A stretch of 64,000 bases of DNA from Cloeon dipterum (taxonomy: Eukaryota > Arthropoda > Insecta > Ephemeroptera > Baetidae). Of this stretch, positions 33,901 through 45,800 are shown piece by piece. The stretch spans positions 1,240,001-1,304,000 of the forward strand of contig NC_088789.1 in assembly GCF_949628265.1 (NCBI RefSeq), given 5' to 3'. The notes beneath the pieces were generated by a model. The model was not told the origin of the DNA, did no database searches, and worked only from the letters and a program-made list of their open reading frames with translations. The position numbers were made by a program, and so were the translations under genes. Numbering within the stretch: position 1 is the stretch's first letter; the number at the start of each line of letters is the position of its first letter.

Positions 33901-36289
33901 TTCCACCTCCACCTCGAAGGCAAAGGCAACCCCTCACAAACGCACACACACAGTCGGGTCACAGCGGCTGGGGCGCACTCGACACAGACACACCACAGTA
34001 TAGGCTGTTCCGGCCGCTGCCCGCTGCTTCCGCTGGCTATGATTATCAATATTGCGGACTGCTTTTCATAATATTTTCTCGGGCGAGTTGAACAGGGTGC
34101 CAGCGAATATTTCTCGCGAATATCACTCCTTCTTCGGCACCGAGGCACAATTCCCGAACTGTCGAGGGATGAAAAAATCGCTCCTGAAGACTTTGCAGAC
34201 GTGCGACTCGCGAGCAGGCAGCGATGTGTGGTGCGTGTGTGCCCTGCGAAGGAAATTTGTTGAAACAGTCTGCTCTCTCCGGTCTCTGGTAGTGGGGTGT
34301 CGCAGTGGCAGGCTGCAAGTTGGCTTCTGGCGGTGGCGCTGCGTCACGCTCTGCACACTGGCACTGCATTATTCGCATTCTGGTCGTGAGTTCTGACGCA
34401 CACGCCGAACCCTCCAGCGCACTATAGGCACCCGCACCCTATACTGCATGCACGCACCTAATTGGTACACTATTAGGCTAGCAACTTTGCACTTCGCACC
34501 TGCCACCTGCCTGTCACTCCTTTTCTTATCAACTCTGTGGCGTGGGCCATCTCTACGCTGTGCCAATCTGGCTTTTTGGTCTTTGTTCCCGACTTTTTTG
34601 ACAACATTCCAAATACATTATTAAATTACCATTACATAACAGTTTAAGCAAAGTTGCAAGTTTTCTGAAATTCGTGAGACGCGCAAACAAAAATATGTAA
34701 AACATTAAAGAAAAAATATTAATCAGAGCTCAGTGCACTTTCGCGCTCTTTTAAGGAGGTAAATCAACCGGTTTTTATTTAGTACACACGCAGAATACAA
34801 AAAAATGAAAATAAATTTAAACTTATCAAGATTTACGAGTAAATTTGTTATAAAAAATTAAATTTACGGTTGTAAAAACATAAATAAACAAGACTAGTTG
34901 AATATCTCTATTTTTAATATCAAATAAACAACCGGTTTCAAAAGGTATTTCCTGGGGTTTACAGTTGTCTCTACTAGTTGCTGCTCCGCCCACAACGGCG
35001 CAACGAGCAACCGGATTAGCACCAGCTGGAAGAAAATATTATGTTTTTCACCGCACTATTCTGCCGAAATTCGATGCATACAAAAATAGCCTTTTAATAA
35101 ACATTCCATTTTTTTGTATATTCTTTGGATTCATAAAGAAAAGAAGCGGTTTTTTTTGAATATTTCGTGAAATTCTTTCATCAGAGTTTTGAGGAAGTAT
35201 ACCGGTTGCGCAGATGAAGATGCAATCAATCGTCAATCACACCAACACCACTGGCGGACACCGCCATTTTTACAGACGGGAAACCTTTCCCCTCTCTCGG
35301 CTATGCGGCGCAGAGTGCAAGCGGCAAGCGCCGTGTAGCCGAGACGCCGAGAGTCTGCCTCCCGCCTCCTTACAGTCTGCTCCTGCTGACTGCTGAGTTA
35401 GAGAGCTTAATCTCCGTGACCAGATGAAGGCCTCTGAATGAAGAGCACACCCTATCCTCTCACCACGGTGTACAGGATCGTTGGTTTTCATTAAAAAAAA
35501 TTATATTTGGGATATTTGGTCATTTACTCGTTCTTTATTTCAATGAATGCTTTACAAATACGATTAAAATCTAAATTCTCTATCTCAAAGTTATTATGGA
35601 TTTTTTTCGATGAAGCTTAAACTTTTGATGAAATCCTTATTCAATATTTTAAAGTCAATCTAATTATTGCTGTTCTGGCTCATGCAATAAAATATAAATA
35701 TTCTAAGAAATAGCTGTAATGTGTACGAACAAAGTTAAGGTGTCATTTTCTAAAGCATTTTGCTTATAAACTCGAAATTAGTTAAAATCGCACTGAAAAT
35801 GGGAGGAAAAAAAGAAATGTTTTGGCTTAATATTTCAGCAACAAACTGTTCGTCGATTGACACCATTTAAAGAAATTTGGTATTGGAATTTCATTTGCTA
35901 ACAACTTTAAGTAGTTTTAACCTCCTCCGAGGTCAAGGTCAGCCGCTGCCCTCTTGATAAATTCATTGCATTCGTTTGAAACTGGCACCAAAATGGAGTT
36001 ACTTTTTACTCATTCTAAATATGCTACTCGTTTTGAAATCACTTCATTTCTAATCCAAAAAGTGTCTTAAATATTAAATGAAATTATAATATGTGGTGGC
36101 TGCACTATATACGCGCCCACTGCTTTATCCTCTTGGCTTTTTGTTAAGAATTCTGCTTTCTTTGTTCAGTGCATGGGTTCTACTCTATATTTTACTGCAT
36201 GTGCATGGGGTTTGATAAATGGGAAAATTGACTGGACAGAGGAGACTGAAACAAAGCACTTTTCACTCTGAGGCAAGTGGCCCTTGAGT

Positions 36290-36415
36290 GGGCTGGGTGC
36301 CTGTGCGGCCTGGTGCGCCCATGTTATCCGTTCGCGGTGTTATTCGCACCAGGGTTTCAGCATTCGTGCTAGTGCAGTAAGCGCCCTTCCCGGTCCGAGA
36401 GGACAGGGATAAAAA
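36290..36415 (+). repeat. Short interspersed repeat family G
   Basis: The segment TTATCCGTTCGCGGTGTTAT ... GCGCCCTTCCCGGTCCGAGA, then GGACAGGGATAAAAA, recurs at 45622-45730, where it interrupts intron 2 of Argonaute gene 3. A diverged piece lies at 29155-29190. No RNA polymerase III boxes are evident, so I do not call it a SINE. Confidence 0.55.
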
Positions 36416-37005
36416 GAGCAAAAAAAATAATTTAAATATTCTATCAGCCTATTTTTAAACTTGGCTATGACCGAGGCAAATTTTAATGCTTTCCCATGAA
36501 CCCCCGCAGCTCAAACATATATGGTCAATGAATCGTGCTGCAGGCAGGGTGCACTCTTTTGTTAGCGCTTGTCTTTGCGTTAAAAGGAGCCCTACACACT
36601 GTTGCCGCACTGGCTCCTTACACGACGATGACTCATGAACAATCGTTCCCTGAAAAATCGTTACGCGGAAAAGTGGCACTTCTTGATGATACCACTTTTT
36701 CTAATAAGAGTTAAATCCCTTTTTAGGAATCAAATTTAAAAATTATTGTAAACTGTAGATTGCCAAAGATATTTGTTGATATCTTGGTCACCTTGATATG
36801 TATTGCAAGTTGCCAATTAGAGCGAATATGAAAGCAATTAAATTGAAGCCCGACTATTCATCCTCTGCAAAACCACTACCCTTAATATACCCTCCCTTGG
36901 GACGCAACCCTGATGCTTTACTTCTCCTATTTCCCCCATTTTTAGGGTGTTTACATTTCATGCAGAAAAGTTCCTTGGTAATATATATGTATACCCACTC
37001 CATTC

Positions 37006-39163
37006 AGCCGACCGCCAACTAAATAAATATAAACAGCCGGCGTTCAGGTCTCCCAGCTAACACAAAATAAATAGATTTTCTTCTCTCCCCTGCCGCGATG
37101 GCCTGCTCTTTTATTATCCTATTTTTCTTCGCCCTCTCGCATTCCAGAGAATTATTTGTGATTTCCCAACGCACGCAGCGCAACAACAATATCCTTTTCA
37201 CACAATGCGAGTGACCCTGAGCCAAGCCGCCTCACCAGCAGCGCACAGGGTGGCGAGGTTTCTCTTCCTTTATTGTAAAGTCGCGCCTGAGAAAATCATC
37301 TTTCTGCGCCACAATTGCCATCTCGCAATACAGGCTAACAAGAGCTGATCTATAAGTTTTTAAATTTGAATAAAAAAACGTGTTTTGTGACATTCCAAAA
37401 TTATAGTTTTGAGGCCCGGCCGTGGCCCGGTGGGCCGCCGGCCCCAATTGCTGCACCATTTGATGCGCCTCTCGGTGGTACATGTGTTCGGTTTTGCAAA
37501 ATCTGATCATTTTGAAGAAAACCTGTGCCTTTTTGAAGTGCCAAATTTCGGAAAAAACGTGTTGTTAAATATAAACGCAATTTAATTTAATTTAAAAATG
37601 TTTTTTTGCTTACAAGAAAACTAATAATATAATTGCTCAACCGCATCGCGCGACTGTGGGTGCTCGTATAAGTGGGCTGCGTAAGATAGTCAAACACCTC
37701 AACTATTCCTTATATGCGTGCTTTTATTGTCGAAGTGGTGATATCGAAGAGGAATTTGAACTGGAAAATAACATGCATACAATAAATGTCTAGAATTTCA
37801 CATTTTTCCAACAAAGTAATTTTATGGTATAATTGAAACATTAAAATGCAATAAGGCACACATTAAGAATAAAGTATCATATCAAATAATAATATTAAAA
37901 ACAACAAGAACAAATTAAGAACTTGTTAATCAGCTTACCCCATACGGGTTCAAATCGTCATTTAAATATCAACACACGCTTAACGTGCCCTCGCGGCCAA
38001 CAGCTTTACAATCAGAGTGGTGCGATAGCTCAGACGTGAGATCGCTTTGCTATCTAGCCTAAACACTCATGTCGCATCGGCTGCTGCAGGGCTTGTGAAT
38101 ACCATAGCCGCTGCAGCGACGAGTGGGAAGCAAAAGTAACCCGCCGTGCAGGTTGCATACTCTGCACAAGGCGGTCCCCATACGACAATTTAAAAATATT
38201 ATATCAATGCCTCCACCAACGTTTTCTAACCGATTTTTAAATTGAAGCGTGGCTTATTGTTAATTACTTAAGGACGTGCGCCTCATAATTATTCGCCTGA
38301 ATGAGAGCGATTTGCTTATTTTAGCAGAAATATATTAAGGAAAGGAACTCGAATGTTTAAAAAATGTTTAAAAAACTCTCCTTACCATTTTTGTTGCGTG
38401 TGCAGCGGGAGAGAAAAACACGTAGCGAGCGGGTCGAGGGCGAAAACACGACTGTGACGCTTCTTGCTTTTAGGGGAGGATCCTGGGGCCACTTTTCTGT
38501 GCGCGCATGGCGAGTGCGAGTTTTTATGTTGCCAGCAGGTTGTAAATCTGGTGGCCTCAAACGCGCCCGAAATAAATGGTGAAATATCTTTACTATCGCT
38601 GCGATGCTCGACAGTTAAAATACCTTTTACGTAATTTTAACAATATATGTTCATCATTGCTCAAACAAGAAATATTTTGAATATTTTTACACCAAACATA
38701 ATTTTCAGCTCTGCACCAGCAGGCGCCAAATAAAATGAATTATTTGTCGAGGGGAGCAACATACAGGCTAAATGAATTGTGTAAAATTCCAAAATATTTT
38801 TAAATTGAGGCAAAATCAGATAGTTATTTTTTCAATAATAATTCTTTAAAGTTGAGCGAGCCCGTTTTCCAGATTTGGGTATAACTTTTTTCCTGCCGTC
38901 TTTTTATTATTTTTTTGTATAATTAGGAAAGATGATATTTTAAAGGCGCCGCAATAAATTCACCCCGAATTATTCAGCGGACTTAATCATTAGAATGTCA
39001 CCTAAGTTAATCTAATTTACTATTTTTTTCCACACTGGGTGGTCTTTGCAGCTCAGAGAAAGAGATTTACGAGACAAGCTGAGCATAAAATACGCTCATT
39101 CCATCTACTCGTTAGGGTGCGCAAGGTCATGCAGTTTGAGGGAAATAAAAGACTATTATATAA
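37006..39163. repeat. LRR-gene promoter module, orphan copy 2
   Basis: Same module as 24615-26590 and 55731-56970, including both divergent first exons: the minus-strand ATG at 38388-38386 directly before its donor, and the plus-strand first exon at 38507-38538 (MASASFYVAS, AG|gttgta). No LRR-gene body is attached on its left, so the minus-strand half is an orphan promoter. It is interrupted by a solo LTR. Homology to copy 1 stops near 39163 and resumes at 39965-40142. A plus-strand frame at 39059-39600 (181 codons, after a tttgcag acceptor) starts in the module and continues into unique AT-rich sequence; I do not call it a gene. Confidence 0.65.
37655..38182. mobile_element. Solo LTR, 528 bp
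   Basis: The insert starts TGTGGGTGCTCG and ends GGTCCCCATA, and is flanked by the 4-bp duplication CGAC (37651-37654 and 38183-38186). The two paralogous modules (near 25320 and 56432) keep the empty site with a single CGAC. A diverged, possibly related LTR-like segment with TGTGG...CCACA ends lies at 39531-39973 (shared CAGCTTACCCC), and an inverted fragment of this LTR's right end lies at 41373-41480. Confidence 0.65.
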
Positions 39164-39530
39164 GACATTTATTAAACACAAATACCGACATATGGGAATT
39201 TGTTAGAAATTTTGACTTAGAATCAAATCGTAAATATTTGTTAAACAATGTTAATAATTCAATCACGAATTTGGGGAAAAATGTCACTGGGCTTCCACTC
39301 AAAGTTTACCACATTTTTGTTCTTCTTAAAAATCGCAGGAATTTATCTTCTGCTTTGAATTTTGTTGTTGGCTGCATTGAAATTGGAATTTCGTCTATCC
39401 GACTTCTGACTAAATATTTGAGGCTTGGCTGGCATCTCAAATTTCCGATATTTCCGTCCTTCGACTTTCTCTCGCGGGTCATTTATTGGGTTGCTGACCA
39501 CTCGCGGGTCACGTCGGGGTCACCACTGTG

Positions 39531-39973
39531 GTTACGTGGAAGCGTGACAGAGATGCGTCTTTTGGTAGTGAACGTCTTTTATTCATGTCTCGTGGTTTAG
39601 TAATTAAGATCAAGACCAAGATCAGGATCAGGACTGTGAAATTACATAGATAATCAAAAATCACAAATACAATAAACAATTATATAACAATTAAAATATC
39701 ACTTTCGAAATACAAATAATTATTACAGCTTACCCCGTAATGCGGGTCTTATTAATTCGAGATCAAAGTTTCTAGAACATCCTCGCACTAAAACTCATCC
39801 TAGCCGGAGAGAGAATTTTGTGTTGCGACTGCTGTCGTGCGAGGCTTAAGGTGCAGTGGGGGAGAAGGTGCAGTAAGGGTGCGCTGCTTATCGCACACCT
39901 TTGTACTGCCACCTCTGGCGATACAGGTTAAATGCAAAGTAGTAGGACAGTAGTGCCGAGAAAGCGCCACAAC
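39531..39973. mobile_element. LTR-like segment, diverged relative
   Basis: Begins TGTGGTTACGTGG and ends GCGCCACA, and contains CTTTTATT and CAGCTTACCCCGT segments placed as in the solo LTR at 37655-38182. No clear target-site duplication, so the ends are tentative. Confidence 0.35.
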
Positions 39974-41372
39974 CGCATTTTCATTATGAATACACGCATG
40001 TTGTGTTTAAAAAAATACATCACATTTTAATCATGACGATACAGATTTTAGATAATTAAATCATGTGTACACTTTTTGTTTCCGATTAAAATCAGTTGTA
40101 TCATAGATTGAAGGTAAAATTTAAATTCTCATTGGTTATATAACCTAGGAAAGGACGTTAGTTTTACATGAATTTGGCCGCAGGGGTTCACGGGAACATC
40201 CCCTTTCAACCCCATTGCTATAATTTTTTTGATACAACATTTTTGCTTGCTTCCTCTAAGGGCTTAAAAATATTTTATTGTATCTTAAATTATTTTCTTT
40301 CAAAATTTCAACAGAAAAATACTTTTAAATTAAATTTTAATTAATACCAAAGTCCAGAGCATAAAAAATGTTTTACTTTTTCGAGGGGGATGAAGTATTG
40401 CAACTTGGCTGGAGGGTAAATGCCAGCGTTTCACGCCTCGGCGGCGTGAACACCATAATGTTCTGTTTTTGCCAACCAATAACTGATCACGTGACCGGAT
40501 TCGTGAGAATTCCGGTCACAGTAAAGCACCTCTAAATCCTTCAGCTGCTCGAGGGAGGTCGGGTCTAGTTCAATTGTGTTTAGTTTTTGAAAGCCTGATG
40601 GTTAAAAATCGAGATATGGAATTGCAAAAAAACGATTTTTGAAAATTTTCTACTTTTTTCCATCTTTCAAGAGCATTTACTCGTGAACAAATATTCTATC
40701 TCTATGAAGTTTTCCGCCTGCAAAGTTCGTAATTGTCATGGGACTACTTTTAAACACTTTTTCTAATTTTCAAAAGCAAATTCTAGAATACACTTTGATT
40801 TTTTTAATTATTTCAACCTTCTTTTTGTTTAATTTTCAAAATTTTTGGAACTATAATAAAAAACCTCTCTTTTAATAAATTACGTGTTTAACCAAGAATT
40901 AACCTCTGCGAAACGTTAAAATATTTTAAGCTAAATCCTATTTGTTAACTAAATGGGAAAAGATTGGATAAAATTACATCCACAAACTTTAATTCCCATA
41001 AAAAATATTCAATTTTGTCAAAACGCATATGAACATCTGCAAAAATACCATAAAACCCGCAAAAACAGTGTTTTTGCAATACTGTGGGTTTTTTAGGAAA
41101 ATACGATTTTTTGCGAATCCTAATAATCCCAAGAACCGGAATCAGTTTTTTTCCAGTTTTTCACACGGAACTGGAAATATTTTATCCGGAACAGGACCGG
41201 ACAGGATCTTTTCTAAATAGTTGCATGAAACAAGAACAACAATTAACCGGAATAATTTTTTCCGGAACTGGAAAGACGGGATTGGATACGCTTTATTTTA
41301 TAATGTATGGAAACACACTTTCCGCCTTACTTACAGTTTTCGGCACCCATACTTTTATGGGATAAATATATG
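39974..41372. other. AT-rich repeats, no gene
   Basis: The first 170 bp match 26410-26590 (end of the promoter module). Near 40545-40630 there is a diverged end of palindromic family B. A segment with TTTTTCACACGGAACTGGAA near 41150 resembles one near 6490 in intron 2 region sequence of Argonaute gene 1. No coding frame. Confidence 0.45.
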
Positions 41373-41480
41373 GTGCTATGGGGACTGCCTGTCGGCGCAC
41401 GCAACCTGTACAACAGGTTACTTTTGCTCCCCACTCGCCTCTGCACAAGCCCTGCAGCAGCCGATGCGGCATGAGTATTT
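41373..41480 (-). mobile_element. Inverted fragment of the same LTR family
   Basis: Reads TATGGGGACTGCC, then GGTTACTTTTGCT and CTGCAGCAGCCGATGCGGCA. This is the reverse complement of the last 100 bp of the LTR at 37655-38182, with several changes. Confidence 0.55.
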
Positions 41481-41796
41481 TTTGAAATAAAAAATATTTT
41501 CCAACGTTTCTACGGCGAATGGCTGAACCGATTTTGGTTTTCAGCACGTGAAAATAAAGCAAATTAATTGAAGAATGTAAAATAGCTAGATTGAGTCTGA
41601 AATCGCAGCGGAAATGCCTTAAAACAGCTTCAAACAAACTTTTTCAAGAAAGTCTGTGGTTGCGCCATCTGTTGGCGGCTTCAAACACTTAGGGTTTATG
41701 CAACTGCGGTCAATTAATATATAATGTTTGATATTTACAAAATTTACAAATGCTATTATATGTATAGTACGTAAATGGTTTGTCTAATACTTCAAA

Positions 41797-42278
41797 TTAA
41801 AGGCCCACTTTGACGAAGATTTTGAGCACACGAATCGATTCCTGAGGGTCGAATTAGGTAAATTTGATATTTTTTCCGACCAAAAAGTTCAGCGTGACGT
41901 GCGTAGCACTCGTGGAACCTTTTTTTGCCGCCAAATAATATGAACCTTTTTTGCGCGAACTACGCATGCGTCAGACCTGGTGGGGCGGCCGGCCAGCCGA
42001 CGAAGATGAAGAGGGGGAAATAAATGTGCTTCGCATCTTGTCAGCAGGCGAGCGGCGAGAGAAAATAATGTGCGTCTGCTGGCCGGCCGCCCCACCAGAT
42101 CTGACGCATGCGTAGTTCGCGCAAAAAAGGTTCATATTATTTGGCGGCAAAAAAAGGTTCCGCGAGTGCTACGCACGTCACGCTGAACTTTTTGGTCGGT
42201 AAAAATATCAAATTTACCTAATTTGACCCTCAGGAATCGATTCGTGTGCTCAAAATTTTCGTCAAAGTGGGCCTTTAA
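41797..42278. mobile_element. Palindromic TTAA-flanked MITE, copy 2
   Basis: Near-identical to 61-540: inverted arms of about 200 bp, ends TTAAAGGCCCACTTTGACGA, TTAA at both borders, no transposase. Its centre is inverted relative to the first copy, as expected for a palindrome that can flip. It lies about 520 bp upstream of the start codon of Argonaute gene 3. Confidence 0.85.
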
Positions 42279-42408
42279 AAATCACCCTAAAAATATTAAA
42301 ATATGGATAAAACAATGTACCATTGGATGGCGCGCTTTGATTATTGAAAAAAACTCTCAAAAATTATTTATTGTTAGAGAGAGGGTTAAAATATATTATT
42401 TATTTGGC

Positions 42409-42466
42409 GTTGGCGGGCCTGTTGCCAGTTGTGCTGCAACAGTAACGAGAGAGACACGTATATATG
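42409..42466 (+). pseudogene. Inverted fragment of the small secreted-peptide frame
   Basis: Encodes PVASCAATVTRETR, homologous to PVPSCAATVSKKTR of the minus-strand peptide at 13287-13583, but on the opposite strand relative to the neighbouring Argonaute gene. The rest of the peptide frame is missing. Confidence 0.4.
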
Positions 42467-42801
42467 TACCGTGTAAGAATTAAGAATAACTAAAGACGAA
42501 AGCGGCGTGGCTTTGGCTTTTCCAGCTTGTTTAAAAAGTTTAAATATCCGCCAGTTATGAAGGAATTTGACCTTTTCCCTAGAGTTCGATTTTGCCGCTT
42601 GCCGCGCTTTCACATAGGCCCAGCAGCGTTGCCGTTTTCCTTCATTGTTGTGTTGCCGTATAATACACGCCCCCGCCTAGCAGTCCCAGCGCAGAGCCAC
42701 AGATAGAGAAGAGAGTAACAGAGACCGCAGAGACGAGACATCGTTACCCATCCATCTCTCAGCTCACTTATTTCGTTTAAGTTTTGTCTGAAAAGGTTTA
42801 C

Positions 42802-45800
42802 ATGGGTGGCAGAGGCAGAGGAAGAGGTGGAGAAAGGGGTCGTCGACGCGGTATGCAAATTTTATTTATTAATGCAAAGGTTTTCAAAATCAAAATGACA
42901 ACTTCTGGTTAGGCCGCGGCCAGCAAGAGCGAAATGACTCGCAAGAATACCCACCAATTGCTCAATTGCGGATCGGTGACAGACCCGTCCAGGCCGGCGG
43001 CATGGGCCCGCCGCAGCCCAGTTTCACACAGGCAGCGGCGCCGCCTCCACAGAGGGCCCACCAGCCTCCAACGCCGAGGGCCAGCAGCCAGCCCCCGATG
43101 CCCACCGGGCCACCTCCCAGCCAGACGCCGACGCCCGAGGGCACCAGCAGGTTTGTCTCTTACCGCGAAATGCAGTGTTTATTCAAAAATAGACCCTTTT
43201 CCAGTTTACTTGAAGTTGAAAAAAATTTAAATTAAAAAAATCAAATGTATATGAGCAGTTAGCAGTTATTTGCGAGATTGGAGGTCCATTGGACGCGATT
43301 TTTCAGCGTTGAAATTTGTAGGTGGCAGTCATATTTGCTTAAAGTACTTGTTAATAGATGATGAAATTCCAAATTTGAAGCTCGGCAATGGGGGCGTTCC
43401 CTATTTTTTCGGTATCTCAAAAATACCCAAAAAACGAATTCTGTAAATGAATTGTAAACTGCAACTCTTGACTGCGTTGAGTTATCACCTTGAAACTTTC
43501 ACTGCCCAACCTAGTTTTTGATCCTGAACAACTTTTGCGTTTACAAAAAATTCGCAGGTCGAAGGTCAAGGTCACCTTTTGCGACCTTTTTTAGAAAATT
43601 CAAAATTAAGGGATGATAGCCCCCTACGATTTTTTTGGGGTTCAGGGCTGAAATGTAGCACGTGAAATTCTGCACAAGCACACCAAGTTTCATAGGTGCA
43701 ATCGCGATAGTTTTGCTGCAATTCGAGTTTGAAGTTTGAAAACCTGCTCGAGGCCGCTTGACCGCGCATGCACTTTGAGCGGCGAGTTCGCCTCTCGTTA
43801 GTAAAGTTGATGTTTTTCGCATTTCACTTGCTTAGAAACACTAATGGGGCCTAGGGTAGACCAAGGAAGGTTGAAATCGCCCTTCAGGGTCTGTCCCTGA
43901 CGTGACCCTGAGATACAAAATTTCGAAAATTTCCAATTTCATCGAGATTGGTGTCTTTTTATAGGTTTTCGCCACTGTACAGCTCAAATTTACAGCCAAA
44001 ACTGCCGAATGACAATCCTGAAACCAGCTCTTGAAATAATTGTGGTATTAACCATCTATCCAGATGTTAAATATGGTCAAATTTTGAAATCTTTTATTTA
44101 TGATACGACTCTTCTGTTTTGTACACACAAAGTTCATATTGAGTGTTAAAATTAACGATCGTTTTTATACTAACAAAAGTTAAAAAATGTATATAGAGCA
44201 ATAACAAATCAATTTTTCTTAAAAAAGTAGAGAAACAAAATTTTTTAGTTTTTAAAATTAGCGTATTTGCCAGTGCATTTAATAACATTTTTCATAGTAT
44301 TACGCATAAGATCCTTTATTATCAACACATATCATGAACTTTCGTAATATTCATAAATTTAAGATTTCAAAATTTACAGTATTTACACATCACGTCTGGA
44401 TGAGTGGCTACCACAATTATTTCAAGAGCTGGTTTCAGGATTGTCATTCGGCAGTTTTGGCTGTAAATTTGAGCTGTACAGTGGCGAAAACCTATAAAAA
44501 GACACCAATCTCGATGAAATTGGAAATTTTCGAAATTTTGTATCTCAGGGTCACGTCAGGGACAGACCCTGAAGGGCGATTTCAACCTTCCTTGGTCTAC
44601 CCTAGGCCCCATTAGTGTTTCTAAGCAAGTGAAATGCGAAAAACATCAACTTTACTAACGAGAGGCGAACTCGCCGCTCAAAGTGCATGCGCGGTCAAGC
44701 GGCCTCGAGCAGGTTTTCAAACTTCAAACTCGAATTGCAGCAAAACTATCGCGATTGCACCTATGAAACTTGGTGTGCTTGTGCAGAATTTCACGTGCTA
44801 CATTTCAGCCCTGAACCCCAAAAAAATCGTAGGGGGCTATCATCCCTTAATTTTGAATTTTCTAAAAAAGGTCGCAAAAGGTGACCTTGACCTTCGACCT
44901 GCGAATTTTTTGTAAACGCAAAAGTTGTTCAGGATCAAAAACTAGGTTGGGCAGTGAAAGTTTCAAGGTGATAACTCAACGCAGTCAAGAGTTGCAGTTT
45001 ACAATTCATTTACAGAATTCGTTTTTTGGGTATTTTTGAGATACCGAAAAAATAGGGAACGCCCCCATTGCCGAGCTTCAAATTTGGAATTTCATCATCT
45101 ATTAACAAGTACTTTAAGCAAATATGACTGCCACCTACAAATTTCAACGCTGAAAAATCGCGTCCAATCGACCTCCAATCTCGCAAATAACTGCTCATAT
45201 TATTATTCACTACTACAAAATTATTAATTTACAATAACCTTTATGCAGGACTTCGGAAAATGCAAAGTTGTTGTAGAGTAGGCATATTTATGTTACAAAA
45301 TACCCGTCTAGATCGGCTGATGGACCGTCTGTTTTGCACCTGTAAAAAATTTACGATTTCCTAAAAAAAAATTCCCTTCACAGCACTAGTCAAAATTTAT
45401 TATTTGGCTTCACATATAGAAAATCTAAAATATCTTAAACATTTATTTTTTTCGACCTGATTTTGAGCAAATTTTATACAAAAAAAAAATCATCATTGAA
45501 TTATTCAAGTTGAAGGCGGTGTTACTGATAAACCAACATTCCGGGTTTTTCAGGCTGTAATTAACTTTAAAGCTGAGATCAACGTTCTGTCGAGCAATAA
45601 ACAAATAAAACTAACATATAATTTATTTATCCGTTCGCGGTGTTATTGGGACCCGGGTTTCAGCATTTGAGTTAGTGCAGTGCGCGCCCTTCCCGGTCCG
45701 AGAGGACAGGGATAAAAAAAGAGCAAAAAATATTTTAAATTTGGGAATTTGGAATTCTGCTTTAACCTCTGCTTTTTTATTTTCAGTGTTTTGGCAACAT

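Larger units (their letters stand above)
33364..36990. other. CpG-rich then AT-rich stretch, no firm gene
   Basis: A weak two-exon candidate (33429-33437 plus 33495-33743, 85 codons, starting MPK|HIAKRLENVYSEGF) keeps frame but has no recognisable features. A TG dinucleotide run lies at 33863-33900. Sequence from 33900 to 34560 and from 34960 to 35400 is CpG-rich, with CTCCGCCCAC and ACCGCCATTTTT motifs, and could hold promoters, for example of the minus-strand zinc-finger gene. The long overlapping frames here on both strands are not coding-like. From 35500 to 36250 I see nothing. Confidence 0.4.

Noticed and set aside
33759..34400. Long overlapping frames on both strands in the CpG-rich region
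   Set aside because: They run through a TG microsatellite and GC-rich sequence, differ in no way between strands, and have no splice sites that join in frame.
43541..44915. Two identical 93-codon frames in opposite orientation
   Set aside because: They are mirror images created by the long inverted repeat, have no recognisable domain and no start context; they do not support a protein.
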